A stretch of DNA of 39,383 nt from Bacillota bacterium. GTDB lineage: Bacteria; Bacillota; Clostridia; DSM-8532. This document shows positions 33,033-39,383 of the stretch, in pieces. The number at the start of each line of letters is the position of its first letter. Position 1 is the stretch's first letter. Position numbers and translations under genes: made by a program. The notes beneath the pieces were generated by a model. The model was not told where the DNA came from. It made no database searches and saw nothing but the letters and a program-made list of their open reading frames with translations. The DNA lies in assembly GCA_023440865.1 (NCBI GenBank), contig JAEXRM010000198.1:1-39383 (forward strand). Reading direction: 5' to 3'.

Positions 33033-33128
33033 TGGTAATTCAAATAACCAAAATGCGAGATTCAACAAATTTGGTAACTCAGATTACCAAAATGTTCAAT
33101 CGCGACATATTGGCAAGCAAACTTACCA
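33033..33128. repeat. Three 18-bp palindromes at exact 39-bp spacing
   Basis: The sites are TGGTAA-N6-TAACCA (33033-33050), TGGTAA-N6-TTACCA (33072-33089) and TGGCAA-N6-TTACCA (33111-33128). Starts are exactly 39 bp apart. The second is perfect; the others have one mismatch each. Each is followed by AAAA. The first overlaps the -35 region of the DUF4143 gene. They look like a cooperative operator or iteron array. Confidence 0.85.
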
Positions 33129-33190
33129 AAAGCCAATATCGCGGCAGGCTGAACAGGACGACGCCTGCCCCGTCAACGATCGGAGGGCGC

Positions 33191-34561
33191 ATGCACCACA
33201 TCGTTTCCCGTTTCATCGTCTACCGGAATCTGGCGGCTGATGGCATTCTTGCCGGTTTGGCCGATGTGTGCCGCAGGGTTGAGGCGGCGCAAGGCGCCAT
33301 CGATCATCCAATGGCATCCGGCGAGCCCGCTGCCGAACGGTCGGCGCCTGAAACCTCCTTGGCGCGCCTGGCAGAGGACATCTACACCCAGGTGCACCAC
33401 CTGCTCGATCTCGCCACACGCTACGGCTTCGATGGCGACCTGTGGCAGTGCTACCTTGCCTGGCTGCTGGCGATGACGGAGAATCCGTTCAGCCTTTCCT
33501 GCGAAAGGCGCGGTGCCCTCGAGGGCACCGTCAACGCCCTTGCGACGCGCGATTTTGAAGGGTTCAGGGCCCTGTTCCATTACGATTTCGGCCCGCTGGA
33601 GCAGGCGCTGGGCATCGACTGCCTCACGCTGCTGCGCGACTACCGCGCGCTCGACAAGGACCGTCGCACCTACAACCACCACGTCGCCGAGCAGGTGCGC
33701 GCCCTGCGGCTGGCGCTGGCGCAGGCGCCCGACGGGGTGGCCTTTTTCCGCATCGTGACCGGGTTCTACCGGGAACACGGGGTGGGCCTGATCGGCATGA
33801 ACCAGGTGTTCCGCCTCTCCGGCTCGAACCCGCCCATGCTGGAGCCCATCACGAACACGGTGGATGTGCGGCTGGAAGACTTGGTCGGCTACGAGTCGCA
33901 GAAGCGGCAGCTCGTGGAGAACACCGAGGCGTTCCTGCGCGGATCGCGGGCTAACAACCTGCTGCTGTACGGAGACAGCGGCACGGGCAAGTCGACCTGC
34001 ATCAAGGCACTGCGCAGCGCCTATCAGGATCGGGGCCTGCGGATCATCGAGCTGTACAAGCACCAGTTCGGCGACCTGTCCGCCCTCATTTCGCAGATCA
34101 AGAACCGGAACTACAAATTCATCCTGTTTCTCGACGACCTCTCCTTCGAGGAGTTCGAGATCGAGTACAAGTACCTCAAGGCCGTCATCGAGGGCGGCAT
34201 GGAGGTGACGCCGGACAACGTGCTGGTCTACGCGACCTCCAACCGCCGCCACCTCATCCGGGAGACGTGGTCCGACCGCAAGGACGCGCGCAACGAGGAT
34301 GACGTGCATCATTCCGACACCATGGAGGAAAAGATCTCGCTCGTCAACCGGTTCGGGTTGACCATCTGGTTCCCGCGGCCGGACCAGCAGGCCTATCAGG
34401 ACATCGTGCGCGGCATCGCCAACCGGTATCCGGAGATTCGGATGGACGAAGAGACGCTGACCAGGGAGGCCGTGCGGTGGGGCCTGTGGAACGGCACCCT
34501 GTCCGGCCGGCGCGCCCAGCAGTTCGTCAATCACCTGCTGGCGCAGGCAACAAAGGAGTAA
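33191..34561 (+). CDS. DUF815-family AAA ATPase
   Basis: This 456-residue cytoplasmic ATPase of the DUF815 family is of unknown function. The N-terminal 230 residues are helical. The AAA domain begins at LEDLVGYESQKRQLVENTEAF, and Walker A YGDSGTGKSTC is near 259. IIELYKHQFGDLSALIS, FILFLDDLSFEEFE (Walker B) and YATSNRRHLI (sensor) follow, and a C-terminal lid contains GRRAQQFVNHLL. These landmarks are diagnostic for the family. ATG 33191 has GGAGG 4 bases upstream. The frame is open back to 33032 through the palindrome array, but no ribosome binding site supports a longer start. The stop is 16 bases from the convergent peroxidase gene, leaving no room for a terminator. Confidence 0.9.
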   Translation: MHHIVSRFIVYRNLAADGILAGLADVCRRVEAAQGAIDHPMASGEPAAERSAPETSLARLAEDIYTQVHHLLDLATRYGFDGDLWQCYLAWLLAMTENPFSLSCERRGALEGTVNALATRDFEGFRALFHYDFGPLEQALGIDCLTLLRDYRALDKDRRTYNHHVAEQVRALRLALAQAPDGVAFFRIVTGFYREHGVGLIGMNQVFRLSGSNPPMLEPITNTVDVRLEDLVGYESQKRQLVENTEAFLRGSRANNLLLYGDSGTGKSTCIKALRSAYQDRGLRIIELYKHQFGDLSALISQIKNRNYKFILFLDDLSFEEFEIEYKYLKAVIEGGMEVTPDNVLVYATSNRRHLIRETWSDRKDARNEDDVHHSDTMEEKISLVNRFGLTIWFPRPDQQAYQDIVRGIANRYPEIRMDEETLTREAVRWGLWNGTLSGRRAQQFVNHLLAQATKE

Positions 34562-34577
34562 GCCGGGCGCAAGCCAC

Positions 34578-35123
34578 TCACAGCAGATTCCGGATGCGCT
34601 CCTCGACCAGGGCCATGTCCTCGAAGGGCTCGAACCGCTGCACGACGTTTCCATCGCGGTCGACAAGGAATTTCGTGAAGTTCCACTTGATGTCGCTGTT
34701 CCGGTCATAGTCCGGATCGATGCCACGGAGCATCCGGTCGAAGTCGGCCGCGGCCGGATCCTTCAGGTCGAGGGGGCGGAACCCCTGCTTCTGCTTGAGC
34801 CAGGCGAACAGGAGCGAGGCCTGCGGTCCGTTGACCTCCACCTTGGAGAAGATCGGGAAGGTGATGCCGAAGCTGGCGTCACAGAAATGCACGATCTCCT
34901 CGGTGGTGCCAGGTGCCTGGCCACCGAACTGGTTGCACGGGAAGTCGAGCACGACGAAGCCTTCATCCCCGTATTTCTCGTACAGATCCTGCAGGTCGTC
35001 ATACTGCCTGGTGAAGCCGCACTTCGTGGCAGAGTTGATGATCAGGAGCACCTTTCCCCGATAGGAAGCGAGGGTGCTGTCGAATCCGTACTGGTTGACG
35101 ACGGGGATGTCATAAAGCGTCAT
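34578..35123 (-). CDS. Glutathione peroxidase family, thioredoxin-dependent type
   Basis: This 181-residue peroxidase would reduce hydrogen peroxide or lipid hydroperoxides. The peroxidatic residue is Cys35 in NSATKCGFT (Cys, not selenocysteine). Gln69 in FPCNQFGGQ and the Trp in WNFTKF complete the active site. Cys63 and a Cys near residue 80 (HFCDASF) may be resolving residues, as in bacterial members that use thioredoxin. AAGGAGG precedes the ATG. A near-consensus promoter lies upstream. In a probable anaerobe the likely role is defence against oxygen exposure. Confidence 0.93.
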   Translation of the reverse strand: MTLYDIPVVNQYGFDSTLASYRGKVLLIINSATKCGFTRQYDDLQDLYEKYGDEGFVVLDFPCNQFGGQAPGTTEEIVHFCDASFGITFPIFSKVEVNGPQASLLFAWLKQKQGFRPLDLKDPAAADFDRMLRGIDPDYDRNSDIKWNFTKFLVDRDGNVVQRFEPFEDMALVEERIRNLL

Positions 35124-35164
35124 GGGATCCTCCTTCAGGATGACCGTGTGCGCATGCTGCCGGG

Positions 35165-35176
35165 CTGACCGGTCAG
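35165..35176. promoter_or_regulatory. 12-bp perfect palindrome in the peroxidase leader
   Basis: CTGACCGGTCAG is self-complementary and lies about 40 bases before the peroxidase ATG on its transcript. It may be an operator, but no family can be assigned. Confidence 0.3.
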
Positions 35177-35215
35177 GCGTGGTCTGTTGTGCGTCGATTC
35201 AATTGATGCAATTAA

Positions 35216-35244
35216 ATTGTAAGCAACTTAACATGCATTGTCAA
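35216..35244 (-). promoter_or_regulatory. Promoter of the glutathione peroxidase gene
   Basis: On the minus strand TTGACA (35239-35244) and TACAAT (35216-35221) are separated by exactly 17 bases: perfect -35 and five-of-six -10. An AT-rich palindrome CAATTAAATTG (35209-35219) covers the -10 and start point and could be an operator; it resembles a PerR box only weakly. Confidence 0.85.
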
Positions 35245-35318
35245 GATATCGATTGATTACCCGAACAAAGTGTGCCGAACACGCGGCCGGTATGCTTGGT
35301 GGTCCTGCCCGGGGTCCC

Positions 35319-35347
35319 TTGCCGCAGGTCGAACCCCATGATAGGAT
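35319..35347 (+). promoter_or_regulatory. Candidate promoter of the nitroreductase gene
   Basis: TTGCCG-N17-TAGGAT with a TG extension before the -10 lies about 50 bases before the nitroreductase ATG. The palindromic GTTCA-N5-TGAAC just downstream (near 35361-35375) could bind a regulator. Both are modest matches. Confidence 0.45.
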
Positions 35348-35397
35348 GAACGGGAACCAGGTTCACAAATTGAACGATTGAACGAAGGAGGCTTCCC

Positions 35398-35874
35398 ATG
35401 GATTTTCGCACCGTGATTGAATCGCGCCGCTCCATCCGGAACTATCGCACCGATGCCATACCGGATGCCGTGCTGCTGCGCATCCGCGAAGCAGTCCGGC
35501 TTGCGCCGACCGCCAACAACCGGCAGCCCTTCAAGGTGTTGTTTGTCCGGAATCCCGCACTGCGCGCCGAAATCGCCCAAAAGGCCTGTCATCAGCCGTT
35601 TTTGGCGCAGGTTCCGGTGCTGTCCGTCGTTTGCTGCCGAAAGGGGGCCGAATTCGACGCGGCCATCGCGACGGACCATCTGGTGCTGGCTGCTACGGCC
35701 GAAGGGCTTGGATCATGCTGGGTGGGCTGGTTTGAACGCGAAGAAGTCATGCGCATCCTGCCCATGCCCGAGGGCATGGAGCCCTGCATCCTGGTACCGC
35801 TGGGTTATGCGGCGGAGCATCCGGAGGCGCGGGCCAGAAAGGTGCTGGAGGAGATCACCGGCGTGCTGGACTAA
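35398..35874 (+). CDS. Nitroreductase family protein
   Basis: This is a small FMN-binding nitroreductase of 158 residues. The FMN phosphate site reads ESRRSIRNYR at residues 8-17. LAPTANNRQPFKVLFV near 35 and ATAEGLGSCWVGWF near 98 are the other family landmarks, and VPLGYAAEHPEARARK near the C-terminus is typical. Such enzymes reduce nitro groups, quinones or flavins with NAD(P)H; the real substrate is unknown. AAGGAGG lies 7 bases before the ATG. It converges on the ROK gene with a 36-base gap. Confidence 0.92.
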   Translation: MDFRTVIESRRSIRNYRTDAIPDAVLLRIREAVRLAPTANNRQPFKVLFVRNPALRAEIAQKACHQPFLAQVPVLSVVCCRKGAEFDAAIATDHLVLAATAEGLGSCWVGWFEREEVMRILPMPEGMEPCILVPLGYAAEHPEARARKVLEEITGVLD

Positions 35875-35910
35875 GTCTTCCGGTAAACGCGGATCATCCT
35901 GCTGGAGGCT

Positions 35911-37209
35911 TCACGCCGGCTGCACATGCAGCATCTGGTCGAACACGAGCGCCGCGCCCCCGTGAAGCGGAGACTGATGGCCGAATGCCGAATACAGGAT
36001 GGGCAGCTCGCGGTGCCGCGGCGCAAGCACGCGGCGGTGGACCTCATCCAGCAGCGCGGTGCGGATTGCTTCTCCCGCCAGTGCGATTTCATGCCCCAGA
36101 AAAACCGCCTGCGGATCGAACAGGTTCACAAGGTTGACGATGCCTGTGCTCAAATCGCTGCAGGCAGCCTTCACCGGCAACTGGAACCGCGCGTCTCCGG
36201 AACGCAGGGAAGCGGCGATCTCCTCCCAGGTGGGCGGCGCAGATGCGTCGCCGCCGGGTCGGGTCTGCTCGCCGGGTCGGGTCTGCTCTCCGGTTCGTTT
36301 CTTCTCGCCGGTTCGGGTCTGCTCGCCGACGCGTGCGACGATGGCGGGGATGGAGGCATACAGCTCCAGACACCCCGAATTGCCGCATGCGCAGGCCGGG
36401 CCGTGCACCGAGATCGAGGTGTGGCCCAGTTCGCCGGCGAAACCGGCGTTCCCGCGGAATGGCCGGCCATCGAGAATGATGCCTGAGCCGATGCCGTTCG
36501 TGACACCGACATACAGGAAAGACCGGAGTCCCTTCCCCTTGCCGAACAACAGCTCCGCCACGGCGGAGGCGTTCATGTCGTTGTCCATGCAGACCGGCAC
36601 ATCGAACGCCTCTTCCAGCCATTCGCGGATCGGCAGCTCGCACAGGTTGTGGAAGTTCGGCGGATTGAGGATGATGCCGCGCTGCAGATCGACCGGGCCG
36701 ATGACGGCGACGCCGATGCCGCTCACGTCGCTTTCAGCCAGCGCGGCGGAATCGAGCACGTTACGGACGCACGCGATCAGGCGGGGGTGGAACGCTTCGG
36801 GTTTGTCGATGGCGGGGAAGTCGATGGCGAAGGATGCCTTCATGGCAAGCCGCCAGTTGAAGACCGCCGCCTCGATCCGATCACGGGAGATGTAGAGGGA
36901 GACCGCGTGCCGGGCGTCCGGCACGGTTTCCAGCAGGATCGGCCTGCGGCCGGTACGGGATGCGCCGGGAGCGGATTCGGCCGAATCCCCGGTGAGCGCA
37001 TGCCCGCCTTCGGAGCCCGCCGCCTCGCACTCCCGGATGTCTCCGCCGTCGAGCAGCTCCTGGATGCGGTTGGTGATGGTCATCTTGCTCAGCCCGCAGC
37101 GCGCCGCGAGTTCAGTGCGGCTCATGGGGCCTTCCTCGTGCAGCCTGCGCAGCACGAGCAGCCCGTTTCCGGCTTTCACGGTCTGATGGTTCAAACCGGT
37201 TTCGCGCAT
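35911..37209 (-). CDS. ROK-family transcriptional repressor
   Basis: This is a 432-residue regulator of the ROK (NagC/XylR-type) family. The N-terminal winged helix-turn-helix contains GPMSRTELAARCGLSKMTITNRIQ near residue 27 (landmark SRTELAARCGLSKMTI). The sugar-kinase-like domain follows, with MDNDMNASAVAELLFG, GIGSGII and the zinc motif CACGNSGCLE near 280 (C-x-C-G-x-x-G-C). Residues about 296-319 are a tandem six-residue repeat, GEQTRP-like, inserted after the zinc site. ATG 37209 follows AGGAAAGGAA at 5 bases. The frame is open upstream to 37479, but that stretch overlaps promoters. It is divergent from the URO-D/PfkB genes and is their likely regulator, sensing a sugar or phosphosugar. 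Confidence 0.92.
   Translation of the reverse strand: MRETGLNHQTVKAGNGLLVLRRLHEEGPMSRTELAARCGLSKMTITNRIQELLDGGDIRECEAAGSEGGHALTGDSAESAPGASRTGRRPILLETVPDARHAVSLYISRDRIEAAVFNWRLAMKASFAIDFPAIDKPEAFHPRLIACVRNVLDSAALAESDVSGIGVAVIGPVDLQRGIILNPPNFHNLCELPIREWLEEAFDVPVCMDNDMNASAVAELLFGKGKGLRSFLYVGVTNGIGSGIILDGRPFRGNAGFAGELGHTSISVHGPACACGNSGCLELYASIPAIVARVGEQTRTGEKKRTGEQTRPGEQTRPGGDASAPPTWEEIAASLRSGDARFQLPVKAACSDLSTGIVNLVNLFDPQAVFLGHEIALAGEAIRTALLDEVHRRVLAPRHRELPILYSAFGHQSPLHGGAALVFDQMLHVQPA
36253..36324 (-). repeat. Four 18-bp tandem units inside the ROK gene
   Basis: Units at 36253, 36271, 36289 and 36307 encode six-residue repeats (Gly-Glu-x-x-Arg-Thr/Pro). The first two are identical; the third is most divergent. 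Copy-number change keeps the frame. Confidence 0.88.
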
Positions 37210-37261
37210 GGGGATTCCTTTCCTGGATGCTTGGAGGGTGGATCCAATGCCGCCTCCGCCC

Positions 37262-37290
37262 ATTGTAGCGGAAGCCGCATCTCCCGGCAA
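37262..37290 (-). promoter_or_regulatory. Promoter of the ROK gene
   Basis: On the minus strand TTGCCG (37285-37290) and TACAAT (37262-37267) are separated by 17 bases. Initiation near 37255 leaves a leader of about 45 bases. Confidence 0.6.
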
Positions 37291-37329
37291 GATATTCATA
37301 AAATGCATGGACGAATCAACGGAATGCAG

Positions 37330-37358
37330 TTGACGAAATAAAACAACTGTCATATGAT
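37330..37358 (+). promoter_or_regulatory. Promoter of the URO-D/PfkB genes
   Basis: TTGACG (37330-37335) and TATGAT (37353-37358) are separated by exactly 17 bases, each matching consensus at five of six positions. The element lies in an AT-rich island between the ROK and URO-D genes. Confidence 0.82.
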
Positions 37359-37359
37359 C

Positions 37360-37384
37360 TGTTTGTAAAAGCAATATACAAACA
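37360..37384. promoter_or_regulatory. Candidate ROK operator downstream of the -10
   Basis: TGTTTGTA (37360-37367) and TACAAACA (37377-37384) are perfect inverted repeats with a 9-base spacer. The site begins two bases after the -10 and covers the start point, the position expected for a repressor. The divergent ROK protein is the obvious candidate. Confidence 0.65.
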
Positions 37385-37462
37385 AATGGCATGCCCCCGG
37401 CATGCAGGGTTCCATCGGAAGCGCCCGTGGCATGCGGGTTTTCTTGGACGAAGGGAGCGGAC

Positions 37463-38599
37463 ATGGGTTTCACGGGCAACCGCGAACGCTTTCTCGACTA
37501 CATCAGGACGGGGCGCGGCGACATGTTCTGCTCGCCGCAGATCGGCGCGGGCGCTGGCTTCGACGCCAGGCTTTGCGGAAAGGAATGGGTCACCGAGGTT
37601 ACCCTGACCGACACGAAGGCGGTCTGCGGCCGTTTCGACATGGTGCCGCTGTTCAATGCGGGCCTGCCGGACCTGACACGGCTGACACCCGGTTTTTCCT
37701 GGGAGGTGACATCCGCCTCTGTGGATGAAAAGGGTCGCCGCATCACCGAGCGCGCGTTCCGGACGCCGGCGGGCGAGCTGCCGAGCCGGACGGTGGAGGA
37801 AAAGCGGCGCGGCGCGACGCAAACCCGCTACCCCGTCGAGGAGGAGCCGGACCTTGCCGTGCTGTCCGCATGGCTGGACGCCCTGCTCGATGCGGCCGAC
37901 ACCGAGGTGATCCGCCAGGGTGTCGCGGCGCTCCGCCGTGAGGTGGGCGAAGACGAGGCGCTGTCCATCCAATGGGCCATGCAGCCCTACGAGCTGCTCT
38001 GCTTTCCGGACACCATGCACACGGCCATCCTGGCGGCGGAATGTCCGGAGTTGTTCCGTTCGCTGATGGACAAGATCCTGCGGGTCGATGAGCGACTGCT
38101 CGATGCGGTTGCCGCCGGCGGCGGCGATTTCGTGTTCCTGGGCGGACCCGGTTCGGAAATGATCTCTCCACGCTATTACGAGGACTTTCTCATTCCCTAT
38201 TCGCGCATCGTGACTGAAATGGCGCATGCAAAGGGTCTTCTCGTCTACACCCACATCTGCTCTCCGATTGAGCCGATGCTGACGCTCGGCTGCTACAACC
38301 GCATGGGCATCGACCTGTTCGAGACCCTGTCAGAGCCGCCCGTGGGCAATGTCCGTTCCCTTTCCGACGCGTTCGGCAAGCTGTCACCGGACATCTGCAC
38401 GCGTGGCAACATCGGACTCGACCTGCTGCTGGAGGGAACGTCGGCACAGGTGGCGGTAAAGAGTCTGGAGATTCTCGAAGCGGCGTCGAAGGCGGGGCGC
38501 CGGCATGTGCTCGCGGCCAGCGACTACCTGTTCCACGACATTCCCGAGGAGAATGTGCAGGCCATGTGCGGGGCTGTCCGGCAGTTTTACGGAAGATGA
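37463..38599 (+). CDS. URO-D family protein (uroporphyrinogen decarboxylase/methyltransferase-like)
   Basis: This 378-residue TIM-barrel protein belongs to the URO-D superfamily, which includes HemE and corrinoid-linked methyltransferases. It begins with NRERFLDYIRTG. DFVFLGGPGSEMISPRYYEDFLIPY is seen near 216 (landmark SPRYYEDFLIPY), THIC near residue 264 with His264 and Cys266 of an H-x-C pair, and ASDYLFHDIPEENVQAM near the end. HemE's N-terminal catalytic pattern is absent, and no haem genes are nearby, so true HemE is unlikely. H-x-C resembles the zinc site of MtaA, but the usual later Cys appears to be replaced (AASD). ATG 37463 has AAGGGAG 5 bases upstream. The partner gene is a sugar kinase. 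Confidence 0.82.
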   Translation: MGFTGNRERFLDYIRTGRGDMFCSPQIGAGAGFDARLCGKEWVTEVTLTDTKAVCGRFDMVPLFNAGLPDLTRLTPGFSWEVTSASVDEKGRRITERAFRTPAGELPSRTVEEKRRGATQTRYPVEEEPDLAVLSAWLDALLDAADTEVIRQGVAALRREVGEDEALSIQWAMQPYELLCFPDTMHTAILAAECPELFRSLMDKILRVDERLLDAVAAGGGDFVFLGGPGSEMISPRYYEDFLIPYSRIVTEMAHAKGLLVYTHICSPIEPMLTLGCYNRMGIDLFETLSEPPVGNVRSLSDAFGKLSPDICTRGNIGLDLLLEGTSAQVAVKSLEILEAASKAGRRHVLAASDYLFHDIPEENVQAMCGAVRQFYGR

Positions 38600-38643
38600 A
38601 ACTGATATCATGCATCATTTCTTGACTACGGGAGGGAAGGGCC

Positions 38644-39383
38644 ATGTTTGATGTCGCATGTCTTGGCATACTGGTGGCGGACGTGGTTGTGCGCACGGTT
38701 CATGCGCTGCCGGATCCGGGACGCCTCACACTGACCGACCACATCGACCTGCACACGGGCGGCTGCGCCACCAGCAGCGCGATCGACATGGCCCGGCTGG
38801 GCCTGCGGACGGCGGTCGTCGGACGGATCGGAAGGGACGGCTTCGGCGGCTTCATGCGGCAGGCGCTCAAGGACGCGGGTGTTTCGGATGCGTTCGTTGC
38901 CGAGGACCCGGAAAACGGCACCTCCGCTTCCGCCGTGCTGGTGGATGCACACGGGGAGCGGAGCTTCCTGCACTGCCTGGGTGCAAACGCCCACTTCACA
39001 GACACGGATGTGCCCGATGCCCTCCTGTCGCAGGCCGGCATCGTATTCGTGGCCGGATCCATGCTGATGCCGGCCTTCGACGGCGAGCCGTGCGCCCGTG
39101 TGCTTGCCCGCGCGCGGCAGATGGGACGGACGACGGCCCTCGACACCGCATGGGATGACAAGGGGCGCTGGATGCGGGTGCTCCGCCCCTGCATGCCGTT
39201 GCTGGACTACTTCCTGCCCAGTTATGACGAGGCCGTCGAGCTGTCCGGGGAGAAAGATCCGGATCGGATCGCCGCCTTGTTTCTCGGGATGGGGGTGGGG
39301 ACGGTTGTCATCAAGCTGGGCGCGGAAGGGTGCCTCATCCGCAGCGGCGATGACACCTGGCGCGGGGGGGGCCGGGGGGGGGG
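38644..39383 (+). CDS. PfkB-family sugar kinase, truncated by the window end
   Basis: The 246 residues present show the ribokinase/PfkB fold: DVACLGILVADVVV at the start, TGGCATSSAIDMARLGLRTAVVGRIGRDGFG (landmarks TGGCATSSA and GRIGRDGFG) near residue 37, and later PSYDEAVELSG and VVIKLGAEGCLI. The C-terminal D-T-x-G-A-G-D motif with the catalytic base would lie beyond the window. The product would phosphorylate a sugar or nucleoside; the substrate is not deducible. GGGAGGGAAGGG stands before the ATG, 44 bases after the URO-D stop, so both are probably one operon under the ROK operator. The last codons are in G-runs and not trustworthy. Confidence 0.88.
   Translation, partial: MFDVACLGILVADVVVRTVHALPDPGRLTLTDHIDLHTGGCATSSAIDMARLGLRTAVVGRIGRDGFGGFMRQALKDAGVSDAFVAEDPENGTSASAVLVDAHGERSFLHCLGANAHFTDTDVPDALLSQAGIVFVAGSMLMPAFDGEPCARVLARARQMGRTTALDTAWDDKGRWMRVLRPCMPLLDYFLPSYDEAVELSGEKDPDRIAALFLGMGVGTVVIKLGAEGCLIRSGDDTWRGGGRGG
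39362..39383. other. Poly-G-rich window end
   Basis: The last 20 bases are two runs of 8 and 10 G separated by CC. The reading frame stays open but encodes only Gly/Arg. This may be a low-quality contig end and not genuine sequence. Confidence 0.5.

Noticed and set aside
33033..33128. CRISPR array
   Set aside because: Only three units, the conserved part is an 18-bp palindrome with short 21-base intervals that are partly similar, and no cas genes are nearby.
37210..37479. Longer N-terminus for the ROK repressor
   Set aside because: The extension would run through the divergent promoters and the operator, and ATG 37209 has a good ribosome binding site and the expected family start.
1..39383. 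tRNA, rRNA or known riboswitch genes
   Set aside because: I looked through the intergenic regions and saw no cloverleaf, rRNA signature or recognisable riboswitch core.

Overview
The window is GC-rich bacterial chromosome. The genes are closely packed and start behind strong AGGAGG-type ribosome binding sites. Several lipoproteins are encoded, but no outer-membrane export genes (no Wza- or TonB-like protein). A DUF2304 protein, a DUF815 ATPase, a CotH-type lipoprotein, a YesN-like AraC domain and a ROK repressor together suggest a high-GC Gram-positive, probably a gut-type Bacillota/Clostridia relative. That placement is inference; no rRNA or tRNA gene is present to anchor it.

Positions 1-17880 form a cell-surface polysaccharide locus. 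It holds two family-2 glycosyltransferases, a DUF2304 membrane protein, an ABC polysaccharide exporter (Wzm/Wzt-like), an initiating polyprenyl-phosphate sugar transferase interrupted by one in-frame TGA, and an O-antigen-ligase-like protein. These are followed by the complete dTDP-L-rhamnose pathway in the order rmlD-rmlA-rmlC-rmlB, then four more glycosyltransferases, one of them on the minus strand. The likely product is a rhamnose-containing wall or capsular glycan. Many of these proteins carry low-complexity insertions, and the DNA has short tandem repeats.

Positions 17900-24290 are an iron-uptake region. An AraC-type DNA-binding protein without a recognisable sensor domain precedes a four-gene siderophore ABC importer (lipoprotein, two FecCD permeases, ATPase). 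The importer is driven by a near-consensus promoter with a clear Fur box on its -10 side. A perfect 20-bp-stem bidirectional terminator separates it from a convergent lipoprotein gene. Next come a 23-bp tandem repeat and a complete ISAs1-family insertion sequence (24664-26230) with 19-bp terminal inverted repeats and a 10-bp target duplication; its transposase has an in-frame TGA.

Positions 26270-31691 hold a CotH/LTD lipoprotein, then a multi-pass acyltransferase-like protein overlapping a CapK/PaaK-like adenylate-forming enzyme. This may be an envelope-modification module. Positions 31714-35874 hold a DUF4143 AAA ATPase (minus strand) divergent from a DUF815 ATPase. Between them lies a striking array of three 18-bp palindromes spaced exactly 39 bp apart. 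A glutathione peroxidase and a small nitroreductase follow.

Positions 35911-39383 hold a ROK repressor divergent from a URO-D-family protein and a PfkB sugar kinase cut off by the window end. The URO-D promoter has a consensus-like -35/-10 pair followed by an 8-bp-arm palindrome that is a good operator candidate. The last 20 bases are poly-G-rich and may be a contig-end artefact.
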